This document shows positions 23,528 to 32,079 of a DNA stretch of 35,104 nt, one piece after another. Numbering within the stretch: position 1 is the stretch's first letter; every line of letters begins with the position of its first letter. The stretch spans positions 1,930,309-1,965,412 of the forward strand of contig CP070678.1 in assembly GCA_020352515.1 (NCBI GenBank), given 5' to 3'. The notes under the pieces were generated by a model that was not told where the DNA came from, searched no databases, and saw nothing but the letters and a program-made list of their open reading frames with translations. Source of the DNA: Phycisphaerales bacterium. GTDB lineage: Bacteria > Planctomycetota > Phycisphaerae > Sedimentisphaerales > Anaerobacaceae. A program made the position numbers and the translations under genes.

Positions 23528-25819
23528 ATGAGAGTACTTGCACGCAAATCGGCAATATGGCTCGTGTTTGGGGGCGCGGTGCTCGTTGCAGCTATCCTGG
23601 TGCTGCGGCAAAGCATCCCCGCCGAGGAACCCGGCACCGAAGAGATTCTGGCCGCTTATAATGAGGGTGCCGGATACGCCGGCCTGAAAATCCGCTTTCC
23701 GCTTGACGGAACCCTTTTCCCCCCTGGAATAGCACCGCCCGTATTTCGCTGGGAGGACGGCAATTCGAGGTCCGACAGATGGCTTGTGGACATCAAATTC
23801 GAGGACGGGGGGCACGTGAGTCTCGTCACGCGAGAGCCGCGGTGGTCCGTCGATCCCAACCAATGGGAGGTTATCAAGCAGCGGTCGCTGGAAAGAGAGG
23901 CAAGGCTTACCGTATTAGGGGTAAGCCGGCGGGCGCCGGGAAAGATTATCTCGGCCGGTCAGATATCGTTTAAGACGTCGGGGGACGAGGTTGGGGCGCC
24001 GCTGTTCTACCGCGAGGTGATACTGCCCTTTATAGACGCGGTGAAGGACCCGTCCCGGATCAGGTGGCGTTTCGGCTCAATTTCGTCGGCCGAGCCGCCC
24101 CCGATAGTGCTCGAGAACCTGCCGGTCTGCGGGAACTGTCACTCGTTCTGCAGGGACGGCAGGACTCTGGCTATGGACGTGGATTACGCCAACAGCAAGG
24201 GCTCGTACGTAATCACACCGGTGGCCGAGCGGATGACGCTGGCGACGAGCGACATAATAACATGGAACGACTACCGCAAGGAGGACAAGCAGCAGACGTT
24301 CGGGCTGCTCAGCCAGATTTCTCCCGACGGCAGGTACGTAGTGAGCACGGTGAAGGACAGGAGCGTTTTTGTTCCGAGGCCGCTGCTGGCGTTCTCACAA
24401 TTGTTTTTCCCCATCAAGGGCATTCTGTGCACGTACGACAGGCAGAGCGGCGAGTTTGTCTCGCTGCCTGGCGCGGACGACCCGCGTTACGTTCAGAGCA
24501 ATCCGAGCTGGAGTCCGGACGGCAGGCATATAGTCTTCGCCCGCTCCGAAGCGTACGAGCTAAAGGGCAGCCGGCACGCAGACAGCGTCCTGCTGGACCC
24601 GGAGGAGTGCAAGGAATTCCTCGAAGAGGGAAAGACGTTCCGGTTCGACCTGTACAGGATTGCGTTTAACGAGGGCAGAGGCGGACAGGCCGAGCCGCTG
24701 GAAGGGGCATCCAACAACGGGATGAGCAACTTTTTTGCGAGATACTCGCCCGACGGCAAATGGATTGTGTTCTGCAAGGCCAAGAGTTTTATGCTTCTTC
24801 AGCCGGACAGCGAGCTTTATATCATCCCGGCCGAGGGGGGCGAGGCCCGGAAACTGCGCTGCAACACCGGCAGGATGAACTCGTGGCATAGCTGGTCGCC
24901 GAACGGCAGGTGGCTGGTATTCTCCTCGAAGGCCGAGTCGGACTACACGCAACTTTTTCTCACACATATCGACGAGCAGGGCCGCAGCAGCCCCGCGGTG
25001 CTGCTGTCGCGCCTGACCGCGCCCGACCGGGCGGCGAACATACCGGAGTTTGTCAACGCGAGACCTTCGGCAATCAGGAACATCCGCGAGCAGTTTCTCG
25101 ACGATTACTCCTTCGTGAGGGCGGGAAATGAGTTCTTCAGGGCCGGTGACACTGACAACGCAATCGAGGAGTACCTCAAAGCGCTGGAGCTGAACCCGAA
25201 CAACACAGAGGCGCACCGCAGGCTCGGTTTCCTTCTTTACAACGCGAAAGGGCTGGCGGCCGAGGGGATGGCGCACTACAACAAGGCGATGGAGATTGAC
25301 CCGAACGATCCCCGGACGCATCACGATATCGGCATGGCGTTTCTGCACCAGCGCCGGCTGGACCGGGCCGTGACGCACCTGTCGCTGGCGTTGCGTGGGA
25401 TGCCCAGAGGCATCAGCCAGCAGTACAACGCGGTGGATATGCACTACAATCTCGGGCTGGCGCTGCTGTTATCAGGCAGGCTGGACGAGGCCGAGCCGCA
25501 CTTGAATGAAAGCATTCGCCTTGACCCGAACAAGGCCGAGGCCCACTACCAGCTCGCCATGGCGCTGGCCGAGAAACGGGACATCGACGGGGCTTTGAAG
25601 CACTACTCGAGGGCGGTGTCGCTCAGGCCCGGTATCGATGTGTCTGCGGCGTTGCATTACCTTTTTTCCGTGAACTACGCCGAGGGCCGGGATTTCGAGA
25701 AGGCGGTCGCCAGCGCCGAGAAAGCGCTTTCGCTGGCCGACGAGAAGAAAGACAAGCAGCTTGCGCGGACAATAAAGGAATCGTTGGAACTCTACAAGCG
25801 AATCAGCAACTCCCTGTAG
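23528..25819 (+). CDS. PD40 propeller protein with CxxCH heme motif and TPR tail (copy 1)
   Basis: A 763-aa protein if started at ATG 23528; TTG 23519 is in frame and neither has a good ribosome site. An N-terminal helix (about residues 9-27) serves as signal or anchor. A beta domain with 'LDGTLFPP' and 'PVFRWEDGN' (about 55-195) comes before heme motif CGNCH (Cys201, Cys204, His205). A propeller follows with 'SQISPDGRYVVS', 'PSWSPDGRHIVFA', 'ARYSPDGKWIVF' and 'HSWSPNGRWLVF', then 'NIPEFVNA'. About six TPR units fill residues 530-755. The next gene encodes a close paralogue. PD40 propellers sense or bind periplasmic ligands and TPRs bind proteins, so a periplasmic scaffold with a redox site is plausible. 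Confidence 0.85.
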   Translation: MRVLARKSAIWLVFGGAVLVAAILVLRQSIPAEEPGTEEILAAYNEGAGYAGLKIRFPLDGTLFPPGIAPPVFRWEDGNSRSDRWLVDIKFEDGGHVSLVTREPRWSVDPNQWEVIKQRSLEREARLTVLGVSRRAPGKIISAGQISFKTSGDEVGAPLFYREVILPFIDAVKDPSRIRWRFGSISSAEPPPIVLENLPVCGNCHSFCRDGRTLAMDVDYANSKGSYVITPVAERMTLATSDIITWNDYRKEDKQQTFGLLSQISPDGRYVVSTVKDRSVFVPRPLLAFSQLFFPIKGILCTYDRQSGEFVSLPGADDPRYVQSNPSWSPDGRHIVFARSEAYELKGSRHADSVLLDPEECKEFLEEGKTFRFDLYRIAFNEGRGGQAEPLEGASNNGMSNFFARYSPDGKWIVFCKAKSFMLLQPDSELYIIPAEGGEARKLRCNTGRMNSWHSWSPNGRWLVFSSKAESDYTQLFLTHIDEQGRSSPAVLLSRLTAPDRAANIPEFVNARPSAIRNIREQFLDDYSFVRAGNEFFRAGDTDNAIEEYLKALELNPNNTEAHRRLGFLLYNAKGLAAEGMAHYNKAMEIDPNDPRTHHDIGMAFLHQRRLDRAVTHLSLALRGMPRGISQQYNAVDMHYNLGLALLLSGRLDEAEPHLNESIRLDPNKAEAHYQLAMALAEKRDIDGALKHYSRAVSLRPGIDVSAALHYLFSVNYAEGRDFEKAVASAEKALSLADEKKDKQLARTIKESLELYKRISNSL

Positions 25820-25944
25820 GGGTCTTTGCAGAGCCCAAATGTGCTTCTCTGAATGCTCCGATAACAACATTGCCGGGGGAGGGACGTGCCCGAAGACCGC
25901 GGTCCACGGAGGCCTGTTCAAGGGGCGGGCGGATCGGTTCAAGC

Positions 25945-25973
25945 TTGACTTTCATGCCACCGATACATAGTAT
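25945..25973 (+). promoter_or_regulatory. Candidate promoter of the second PD40-TPR gene
   Basis: TTGACT (25945-25950), a 17-base spacer and TAGTAT (25968-25973), in the 338-bp gap 25820-26157. No gene was recognised in that gap. The leader would be about 178 bases, so the second copy may be expressed independently of the first. Confidence 0.45.
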
Positions 25974-26157
25974 TTGCGGGCGCTGTAGGCCTGATAAGGC
26001 GTTTTGGGAGAATGGTCCGAGGGTGAGATCGCCTGACAAGCCCATGCTTGTCGGCAATGCAGCGATTCTGGCCGCCGTGTCGAGCGGACGGATCCCAATG
26101 TTCCGGACCATGGTTTGCCGGAAGGGTAATAGACTTCGTTGAATGGGTGTGTCTTAA

Positions 26158-28551
26158 ATGAGAGCGTTTTTGAGGCGGCCGGTGATATTCGCGGTTGTGG
26201 GCGTTATTGGGGCGGGTCTCGCCGTTCTGGTCGCGGTGGTGATACTCTCGCGGCCCGCCGGGCCGTCGATTGAAGAGTTGCTTGCCGCCTGCCGGGCCGA
26301 CGTATCCCCGGAGGGCCTGACGATAGAATATCCGGCCGACGGCACACTTTTTCCGCCGGAAATTGTCGCGCCTACGTTCCGCTGGCAGGACGGCAACCCG
26401 GGCTCGGACATGTGGCTGGTCCGGATCGGGTTCGCGGACGGCACGGTACAGGGTTTTCTGACCGGCGAGCAGAACTGGACCGCCAAGCCCGAGCAGTGGG
26501 AGGCCATCAAGCGGGCCTCGCTTGAGAAGGAGTGCGTGGTAACAATCGCGGGCTTCAAGCGGTCGCGGCCGACAGAGATCACCTCGGCCGGCAGAATCTC
26601 GTTCAGGACATCGAAAGACAAGGTCGGCGCGCCCCTGTTTTACCGCGAGGTGAATCTGCCGTTTGTCGAGGCGGTCAAGGATCCGACGCACATCCGGTGG
26701 CGTTTCGGCTCCATATCATCGGCGCAAAGGCCGCCGGTAGTGTTGGACAAACTGCCTGTCTGCGGCAACTGCCACTCGTTCTCGGCGGACGGGGCCATTC
26801 TGGGGATGGACGTGGATTATGCGAGCGACAAGGGCTCATACGCGATCGCGGCGGTCCAAGAGCGCGTTGCGCTGACCCAGAGTAACATCATAACGTGGAG
26901 CGACTACAGGCGGGACGACGGCGAGCCGACTTTCGGCCTGCTTTCGCAGGTATCTCCGGACGGCAGGTACGTGGTGAGCACGGTCAAGGACGAGTCTGTG
27001 TTCGTGCCGAAACCGGACCTGGAGTTTTCACAACTGTTCTTCCCGGTCAGGGGCATTCTGTGCATCTATGACAGGCAGACTCAGACTTACTCGCGGCTGC
27101 CGGGCGCCGACGACCCGAATCTGGTCCAGAGCAATCCGAGCTGGAGTCCTGACGGCAGGTATATTGTGTTTGCCAGGACTAAGGCATACAGGCTGCGAAG
27201 GCGTGGCAACCTGCGCAAGGTTCTGCTGAGCGCGGGGGAATGCAGCGAGTTTCTCAAAGACGGGAGGCCTTTTAAGTTCGACCTCTACAGGATAGAGTTC
27301 AACGAGGGCAAGGGTGGGGTGGCCGAGCCCCTGGAGGGCGCCTCGAACAATGGGATGAGCAACTTTTTTGCGAGGTATTCGCCTGACGGCAAATGGATCG
27401 TATTCTGCATGGCGGCCAATTACATGCTGCTTCAGCCGGACAGCGAGCTGTATATCATGCCCGCGCAAGGAGGCGAGCCGAGGAGGCTTGAATGCAACAC
27501 CAATCGCATGAATTCCTGGCATAGCTGGTCGCCCAACGGCAGGTGGCTCGTGTTCTCATCGAAAGCGAATTCGGCCTATACGCAGCTCATGCTGACTCAC
27601 ATCGACCAAGACGGTCGAAGCAGTCCCCCGGTGGTTCTGTCACACCTGACGGCCCCGGACCGGGCAGCCAACATACCGGAGTTTGTGAACGCAAGCGCCT
27701 CGGCGATCCGGGAAATCCGCGAGCAATTCGTCGATGAGTTTTCATACCTTAGGGCGGCGAAGGAGTTCGCGAGGGCGGGAGATTTTCAGAATGCCGAGCG
27801 TCAGTGCAGAAAAGCGCTTGAGCTAAATCCGAACAACGCCGAAGCCTGCTGCAATCTGGGGCTGGCCCTGCATCAGCAGGGACGTTTCGAAGAGGCCCGG
27901 AGGCATTTGTCCGAGGCGGTGCGACTTGATCCGAACAACGCCGATGCTCACTACAACATGGGACAGATGATGCTGCGCATGGGCGAGTTTGACGAGGCTA
28001 TAAGGCACTGGTCGGAGGTTGTGCGGCTCGATCCGAACCACGTCAAGTCGCATGTGAATCTCGGGGCGCTTTACCTCAACAGAGGCGTATCCGAGAAGGC
28101 GAAGCATCACCTGTTTGAGGCCGTCAAGCTCGACCCGAACAACACGGACGCCCACTACAATCTCGGCCGCATGATGCTCGAATCCGGGCAGCTCGAGGAG
28201 GCAATCACGCACATGTCAATGGTCGTCAGGCTCGAACCCAATGACGTCGAGGCCCGTTATACGCTGGGCCTGGCGTTCGTTCGCTCCGGGCAGGTGGAGA
28301 AAGCCGTCGAGCAGTGGCTGGAGGTGCTGCGGATTGCCCCGGATAATCTCGGGGGGCTGATGAACCTTGCGGATGCCTATGCAGGGACCGGTCAGTTCGA
28401 CAAGGCGATTTTGTGTGCGGAAAGGGCCCTTGCACTGGCGCAAAGTAAAGGCGACCAGCAGCTTGAGCGCAAGATCACACAGTCGCTCGATTCCTACAGA
28501 CGCGAGGACAAGCGCCCGCAGTCACGCCGGGGTCCGGACGGCTCAAAATGA
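26158..28551 (+). CDS. PD40 propeller protein with CxxCH heme motif and TPR tail (copy 2)
   Basis: A 797-aa paralogue of the protein at 23528-25819, collinear from the signal helix (about residues 9-30) through the beta domain ('ADGTLFPPEIVAPTFRW'), the heme motif CGNCH (Cys202, Cys205, His206) and the propeller ('SQVSPDGRYVVS', 'PSWSPDGRYIVFA', 'HSWSPNGRWLVF'). Identity in the propeller is visibly high. The TPR tail (about 525-780) has about seven units with regular 'LDPNNADAHYNMG'-type joints, one more than copy 1. Fusion of propeller and TPR in a possible c-type cytochrome is the notable feature. ATG 26158 is the only start giving the signal helix; its ribosome site is poor. The product ends in a basic tail. 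Confidence 0.87.
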   Translation: MRAFLRRPVIFAVVGVIGAGLAVLVAVVILSRPAGPSIEELLAACRADVSPEGLTIEYPADGTLFPPEIVAPTFRWQDGNPGSDMWLVRIGFADGTVQGFLTGEQNWTAKPEQWEAIKRASLEKECVVTIAGFKRSRPTEITSAGRISFRTSKDKVGAPLFYREVNLPFVEAVKDPTHIRWRFGSISSAQRPPVVLDKLPVCGNCHSFSADGAILGMDVDYASDKGSYAIAAVQERVALTQSNIITWSDYRRDDGEPTFGLLSQVSPDGRYVVSTVKDESVFVPKPDLEFSQLFFPVRGILCIYDRQTQTYSRLPGADDPNLVQSNPSWSPDGRYIVFARTKAYRLRRRGNLRKVLLSAGECSEFLKDGRPFKFDLYRIEFNEGKGGVAEPLEGASNNGMSNFFARYSPDGKWIVFCMAANYMLLQPDSELYIMPAQGGEPRRLECNTNRMNSWHSWSPNGRWLVFSSKANSAYTQLMLTHIDQDGRSSPPVVLSHLTAPDRAANIPEFVNASASAIREIREQFVDEFSYLRAAKEFARAGDFQNAERQCRKALELNPNNAEACCNLGLALHQQGRFEEARRHLSEAVRLDPNNADAHYNMGQMMLRMGEFDEAIRHWSEVVRLDPNHVKSHVNLGALYLNRGVSEKAKHHLFEAVKLDPNNTDAHYNLGRMMLESGQLEEAITHMSMVVRLEPNDVEARYTLGLAFVRSGQVEKAVEQWLEVLRIAPDNLGGLMNLADAYAGTGQFDKAILCAERALALAQSKGDQQLERKITQSLDSYRREDKRPQSRRGPDGSK

Positions 28552-28554
28552 AGC

Positions 28555-28584
28555 TTGCTTTCGGGTGGCAGGAGCGGTTAAAAT
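28555..28584 (+). promoter_or_regulatory. Weak promoter candidate before the Rid-like gene
   Basis: TTGCTT (28555-28560), an 18-base spacer and TAAAAT (28579-28584), just after the stop of the PD40-TPR gene and about 80 bases before the Rid-like ATG. Confidence 0.3.
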
Positions 28585-28666
28585 GTTGGTTTTATTGACC
28601 TATTGTGGACCAGTGCGGGCAATCGACGGGTCCGTGGACAACGCTGATTAAGAAGAACAGGCAGAC

Positions 28667-29791
28667 ATGACAGCAAATCTTGATTCACGCACCGTCGAAT
28701 CCGACACGGCCGGGGAACTCTACATCTCAGCCACACCGAGTGGCAAGGGGTCGCTCGAGGCACAGGCCGAGGAGGTCTTCCGCGATATCGCCGGACTACT
28801 AAGGACAAAAGGGGCCCGGATCATTCAGGAGCGGGTGTTTTCGACAGCGCAGGTGGCCGAAACTCTCGGCGGCGCCCGGCAGCGCGGGCTGGGCGACCTT
28901 GACGACGGGGTGGCGCCGAGCTTTCTTGCGGGCTTGGAAGGGGCTATCGGATCTTTTGCCGGTGTTCAGGTTCATGCCGTCACCGGCGATTTGCGGAGCG
29001 AGGTTATAGTCGCGGACGAGACTGCAATCGGGCGATTCATAGAGATGGCGGGGCACAAGCTGATAACCATGTCGGGGATATCGGCGCCGGATATTGAACA
29101 GGCCACCGAGCAGGCGCTGGTCTGTCTTGGGCGGGCCGAGTCGGTGCTCGAACGGTACGGGACCGATTTTCTGTCTGTGGCGCGGACGTGGATGTGGCTC
29201 GGTGGGATACTCTCGTGGTACGACGATTTCAACAGGGTCAGGAACAGGTTCTTCGGCGAGAGGGCCCTGATCGGCGAGGGCAGCCGCCAGTCAATGCCGG
29301 CGAGCACCGGAATCGGGGTTGGTCCGGCGGGCGCGGGGCAGTTTGCGATCGACCTGATAGCGATTCTCGAGCCGTCCGGCTCGACCGAGTACCTTCAGGC
29401 TGTCGGCAGACAGCAGTGCGCGTTGAATTACGGCTCGGCTTTCTCGCGGGCCGCCAAGGCAGCCACCCCAGGCGGGGAGACCATATTCGTCTCCGGGACG
29501 GCGGCCATCGATGCAAGCGGCGCGTCGACGAATATCGGCGATGCGCCGGGCCAGATAGACGCGACGATCGAGAACGTTCGGGCCGTCTTGCGAGACACCG
29601 CGTGCGGCGACGAGGACGTCGTGGAGGCGATTGTGTACTGCAAGACGCCGGAGGTGGAAAAGGTGTTCGAGTCTTTCAGGGACCGGCTGCCGTGGCCCTT
29701 CGTCACGGTGATCTGCGATATCTGCCGGCCCGAGCTGCTGTTTGAAATCGAGGCTACGGCGATGCGTGCCAAAGCCGAAGCGAAGAAGTAG
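28667..29791 (+). CDS. Two-domain Rid (YjgF)/chorismatase-like protein
   Basis: A 374-aa soluble protein with no signal peptide. The N-terminal part (about residues 15-190) and C-terminal part (about 220-370) both look like RidA/YjgF folds. The C-terminal half has the more typical pattern: 'IFVSGTAAIDASG', 'GDAPGQIDATIENV' and 'VTVICDICRPELLFEIEATA'. Two tandem Rid-like domains at this length recall the FkbO/Hyg5 chorismatases, but single-domain RidA enzymes deaminate enamine/imine intermediates, so the reaction is not determined. ATG 28667 follows AGG in a weak ribosome site. The gene is convergent with mnmG, 25 bp away, and appears monocistronic. Confidence 0.75.
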   Translation: MTANLDSRTVESDTAGELYISATPSGKGSLEAQAEEVFRDIAGLLRTKGARIIQERVFSTAQVAETLGGARQRGLGDLDDGVAPSFLAGLEGAIGSFAGVQVHAVTGDLRSEVIVADETAIGRFIEMAGHKLITMSGISAPDIEQATEQALVCLGRAESVLERYGTDFLSVARTWMWLGGILSWYDDFNRVRNRFFGERALIGEGSRQSMPASTGIGVGPAGAGQFAIDLIAILEPSGSTEYLQAVGRQQCALNYGSAFSRAAKAATPGGETIFVSGTAAIDASGASTNIGDAPGQIDATIENVRAVLRDTACGDEDVVEAIVYCKTPEVEKVFESFRDRLPWPFVTVICDICRPELLFEIEATAMRAKAEAKK

Positions 29792-29816
29792 AATTCGGCG
29801 GGGCTATTTCCCGTCC

Positions 29817-31646
29817 TCAGCCTGCGGTTTCGGGGGAACTGTATTTCTTGAGGTGCACCTGGATCACCGTTATGTCGGCGGGTGTGATGCCTGCTATGCG
29901 AGCGGCCTGGCCGAGTGTGCCGGGCCTGAAACAGCAGAGCTTTTCCTTGGCCTCGGGGCGAAGGTGGGCGATGTCCCTGTAGTTTAGAGACGGGGGAATC
30001 TTCTTGTTTTCAAGGGTCCGAAAGCCGGCAACGATGCGTTCCTGCTTTGCCAGGTAGCCCTCGTATCTGGCATCGATGATGACGGCCTGGAGGGCATCGC
30101 GGGCCGGGCCCATTCGGCGAATTTCGGCGTTATCGGACAGTGTCCGGGCCAAGTCACTGTGGGGCCTGCGAAGGTGCTCCCACAGGCTCAAACCTTCCGA
30201 GCGTGTTTTGCGCAGGTACGTCCTCAGCTTGTCGATGTCGTTGAGCTTGTTTTGCAGTCTCTGCAAGCGTTTGTTGTCCACGAGTCCGACCGATCTGCCG
30301 ATTTGCGTCAATCTTCGATCCGCGTTATCGGCCCTAAGTGACAGTCTGTACTCTGCACGTGAGGTGAACATCCGATAAGGCTCGTCAATTTCCTTTGTGA
30401 GCAGGTCGTCTATCAGGACACCGATGTAGGCCTGGTCTCTTCCGAGCACCAGAGGCTCGCGGCCAGCGACCTTTCGAGCGGCGTTTATTCCGGCCACGAT
30501 GCCCTGGCCGGCCGCCTCTTCATATCCGCTTGTCCCGTTTATCTGTCCGGCGAGAAAAAGCCCGGATATCTTCTTTGCCTCGAGGCTGCTGTCCAACTGG
30601 TTGGCGGGGCAGTAATCGTACTCGATGGCGTAGGCATAATGCACTATCCTGGCATTCTCGGCGCCGGGCAGCCACCTGAGCAACTGCTCCTGGATGTCTC
30701 TGGGCATGGAGGTGAAAATGCCGTTGCAGTAGATGGTGCTTATGCTCTCTTCTTCCGGTTCGAGAAAAATTCTGTGCTGTTTCTTGTCGGCGAACCTCAC
30801 GACTTTGGCCTCTATGCTCGGGCAGTAGCGAGGGTCGGCGCCTTTTATTTGGCCGGATGAAAGTGGGGCGCGGTGGAGATTGTCCCGGAGCAGCTTGTGT
30901 ATTCTCTCGTTGGTATAGGTGATCCAGCACGGCACCTGCGGACGGTCTATCGCGTCGGTCATAAATGAAAACGGCACGGGATCCTCGTCACCCGGCTGCG
31001 TTTCGAGCCTGTCAAGATCGACGGTCTCGGCGGCAAGTCTCGGGGTGGTGTCGGTGGCCATTCGGCCGAGGGCCAGTCCGAGGCGTCTGAGATTACTCGA
31101 GAGTTCCAGACTCGGGGGCTCGTCGAGCCTGCCACCAGGCCAGCTCTCGCTTCCGAGGTACATCGCGCCCCCGAGGAAGGTCCCCGGCGTCAGAACAACA
31201 GCCCGCGCCGGATATATCGAGCCGTCCTTGCAGGCGACGGCGGTGACCTTGCTATTCTCGGTCAGTATGTCGGCGGCCATGGTTTCGAGGATGGTGAGGT
31301 TTTCGGTTTGCTCGAGGTTCTGCTGCATGAATTTCCGGTACTTGCGGCAGTCGGCCTGTGCGCGTGGCGACTGCACGGCCGGGCCTTTCGAGCGGTTGAG
31401 CATGCGGAACTGGATGCCCGTGGCGTCTATCGCCAGGCCCATAAGACCGCCGAGCGCGTCAATTTCGCGGGCGATCTGTCCCTTTGCGAGGCCGCCGACG
31501 GCGGGATTGCAGCTCATTTTGGCTATTGAATCTCGGCTTATGGTTATCAGGGCGGTCTTCGCGCCGAGCTTTGCGGCGGCATGAGCGGCCTCAACGCCGG
31601 CATGGCCCCCGCCCACAACGATGCAATCGAAATCATGTGCTTTCAT
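29817..31646 (-). CDS. mnmG: MnmG (GidA), tRNA uridine-5-carboxymethylaminomethyl modification enzyme
   Basis: A 609-aa FAD enzyme that, with MnmE, installs the carboxymethylaminomethyl group on U34 of certain tRNAs. The dinucleotide-binding loop 'VGGGHAGVEAA' is at residues 11-21, followed by 'SCNPAVGGLAKG' and 'GLFLAGQINGTSGYEEAAGQG'. The C-terminal 'LRPEAKEKLCCFRPGTLGQAARIAG' region (about 560-590) is the MnmE-interacting end. Length is slightly below the usual 620-630. ATG 31646 lies inside the end of acpS (14-base overlap), so the two are coupled. mnmE is not in the window. Confidence 0.97.
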   Translation of the reverse strand: MKAHDFDCIVVGGGHAGVEAAHAAAKLGAKTALITISRDSIAKMSCNPAVGGLAKGQIAREIDALGGLMGLAIDATGIQFRMLNRSKGPAVQSPRAQADCRKYRKFMQQNLEQTENLTILETMAADILTENSKVTAVACKDGSIYPARAVVLTPGTFLGGAMYLGSESWPGGRLDEPPSLELSSNLRRLGLALGRMATDTTPRLAAETVDLDRLETQPGDEDPVPFSFMTDAIDRPQVPCWITYTNERIHKLLRDNLHRAPLSSGQIKGADPRYCPSIEAKVVRFADKKQHRIFLEPEEESISTIYCNGIFTSMPRDIQEQLLRWLPGAENARIVHYAYAIEYDYCPANQLDSSLEAKKISGLFLAGQINGTSGYEEAAGQGIVAGINAARKVAGREPLVLGRDQAYIGVLIDDLLTKEIDEPYRMFTSRAEYRLSLRADNADRRLTQIGRSVGLVDNKRLQRLQNKLNDIDKLRTYLRKTRSEGLSLWEHLRRPHSDLARTLSDNAEIRRMGPARDALQAVIIDARYEGYLAKQERIVAGFRTLENKKIPPSLNYRDIAHLRPEAKEKLCCFRPGTLGQAARIAGITPADITVIQVHLKKYSSPETAG

Positions 31647-32031
31647 TTGACTGCGTCAGGGCGACGGCCGAGGCTATGGCGAAATTGGCCGTGTGGGTGA
31701 TGCTGATGCTGATGTGCCTGATGCCCAGGGCCTCGGCGATTTTCTTGACCTCCCCGTCGAGCGTGACCTCGGGCTGGCCGGCCTTGTTATTGATGACCTT
31801 TATGTCCGTCCAGGCAATTCTGCCCCGCCAGCCGGTCCCGACGAGCTTCAGGACGGCCTCCTTGGCGGCGAAGCGCCCGGCCAGCTTTTCAATCATGTTC
31901 TTGTTTGCCTCGGCGTAGGCCCGCTCTTCGGCGGTAAAGACCCTGTCGATAAAGCGCCGGCCATGTCGCTTTACCATCTCTTCTATCCGTGGACAGTCCA
32001 CGAGGTCTATGCCGTGTGCAACAATTTCCAT
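31633..32031 (-). CDS. acpS: Holo-[acyl-carrier-protein] synthase
   Basis: A 132-aa phosphopantetheinyl transferase that activates acyl carrier protein with CoA. ATG 32031 is chosen since AGGG lies 7 bases upstream and the product starts 'MEIVAHGIDLVD', as in the family; upstream in-frame starts at 32046 and 32073 add unneeded residues. The Mg-binding pair Asp9 and Glu58 (in 'RFAAKEAVLK') is present, and the conserved 'ISITHT' lies near the C-terminus. It follows a SurA-like gene by 48 bases and overlaps mnmG by 14 bases. Confidence 0.95.
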   Translation of the reverse strand: MEIVAHGIDLVDCPRIEEMVKRHGRRFIDRVFTAEERAYAEANKNMIEKLAGRFAAKEAVLKLVGTGWRGRIAWTDIKVINNKAGQPEVTLDGEVKKIAEALGIRHISISITHTANFAIASAVALTQSNEST

Positions 32032-32079
32032 TTGACGACCCTGCATAAAGTTCGGCCGCGATTGCCCGGACACCGGCCT

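Noticed and set aside
23237..23863. A - strand frame of 208 codons in the divergent region
   Set aside because: It runs into the start of the PD40 gene antisense and shows no family features; the region looks regulatory.
25870..26142. A 90-codon + frame in the gap between PD40-TPR copies
   Set aside because: No domain and no ribosome site; a promoter candidate lies inside it.
27780..28450. Repeated DNA of the type 'gatccgaacaacgcc'
   Set aside because: It reflects the TPR protein repeats of the coding sequence, not a CRISPR or a tandem DNA element.
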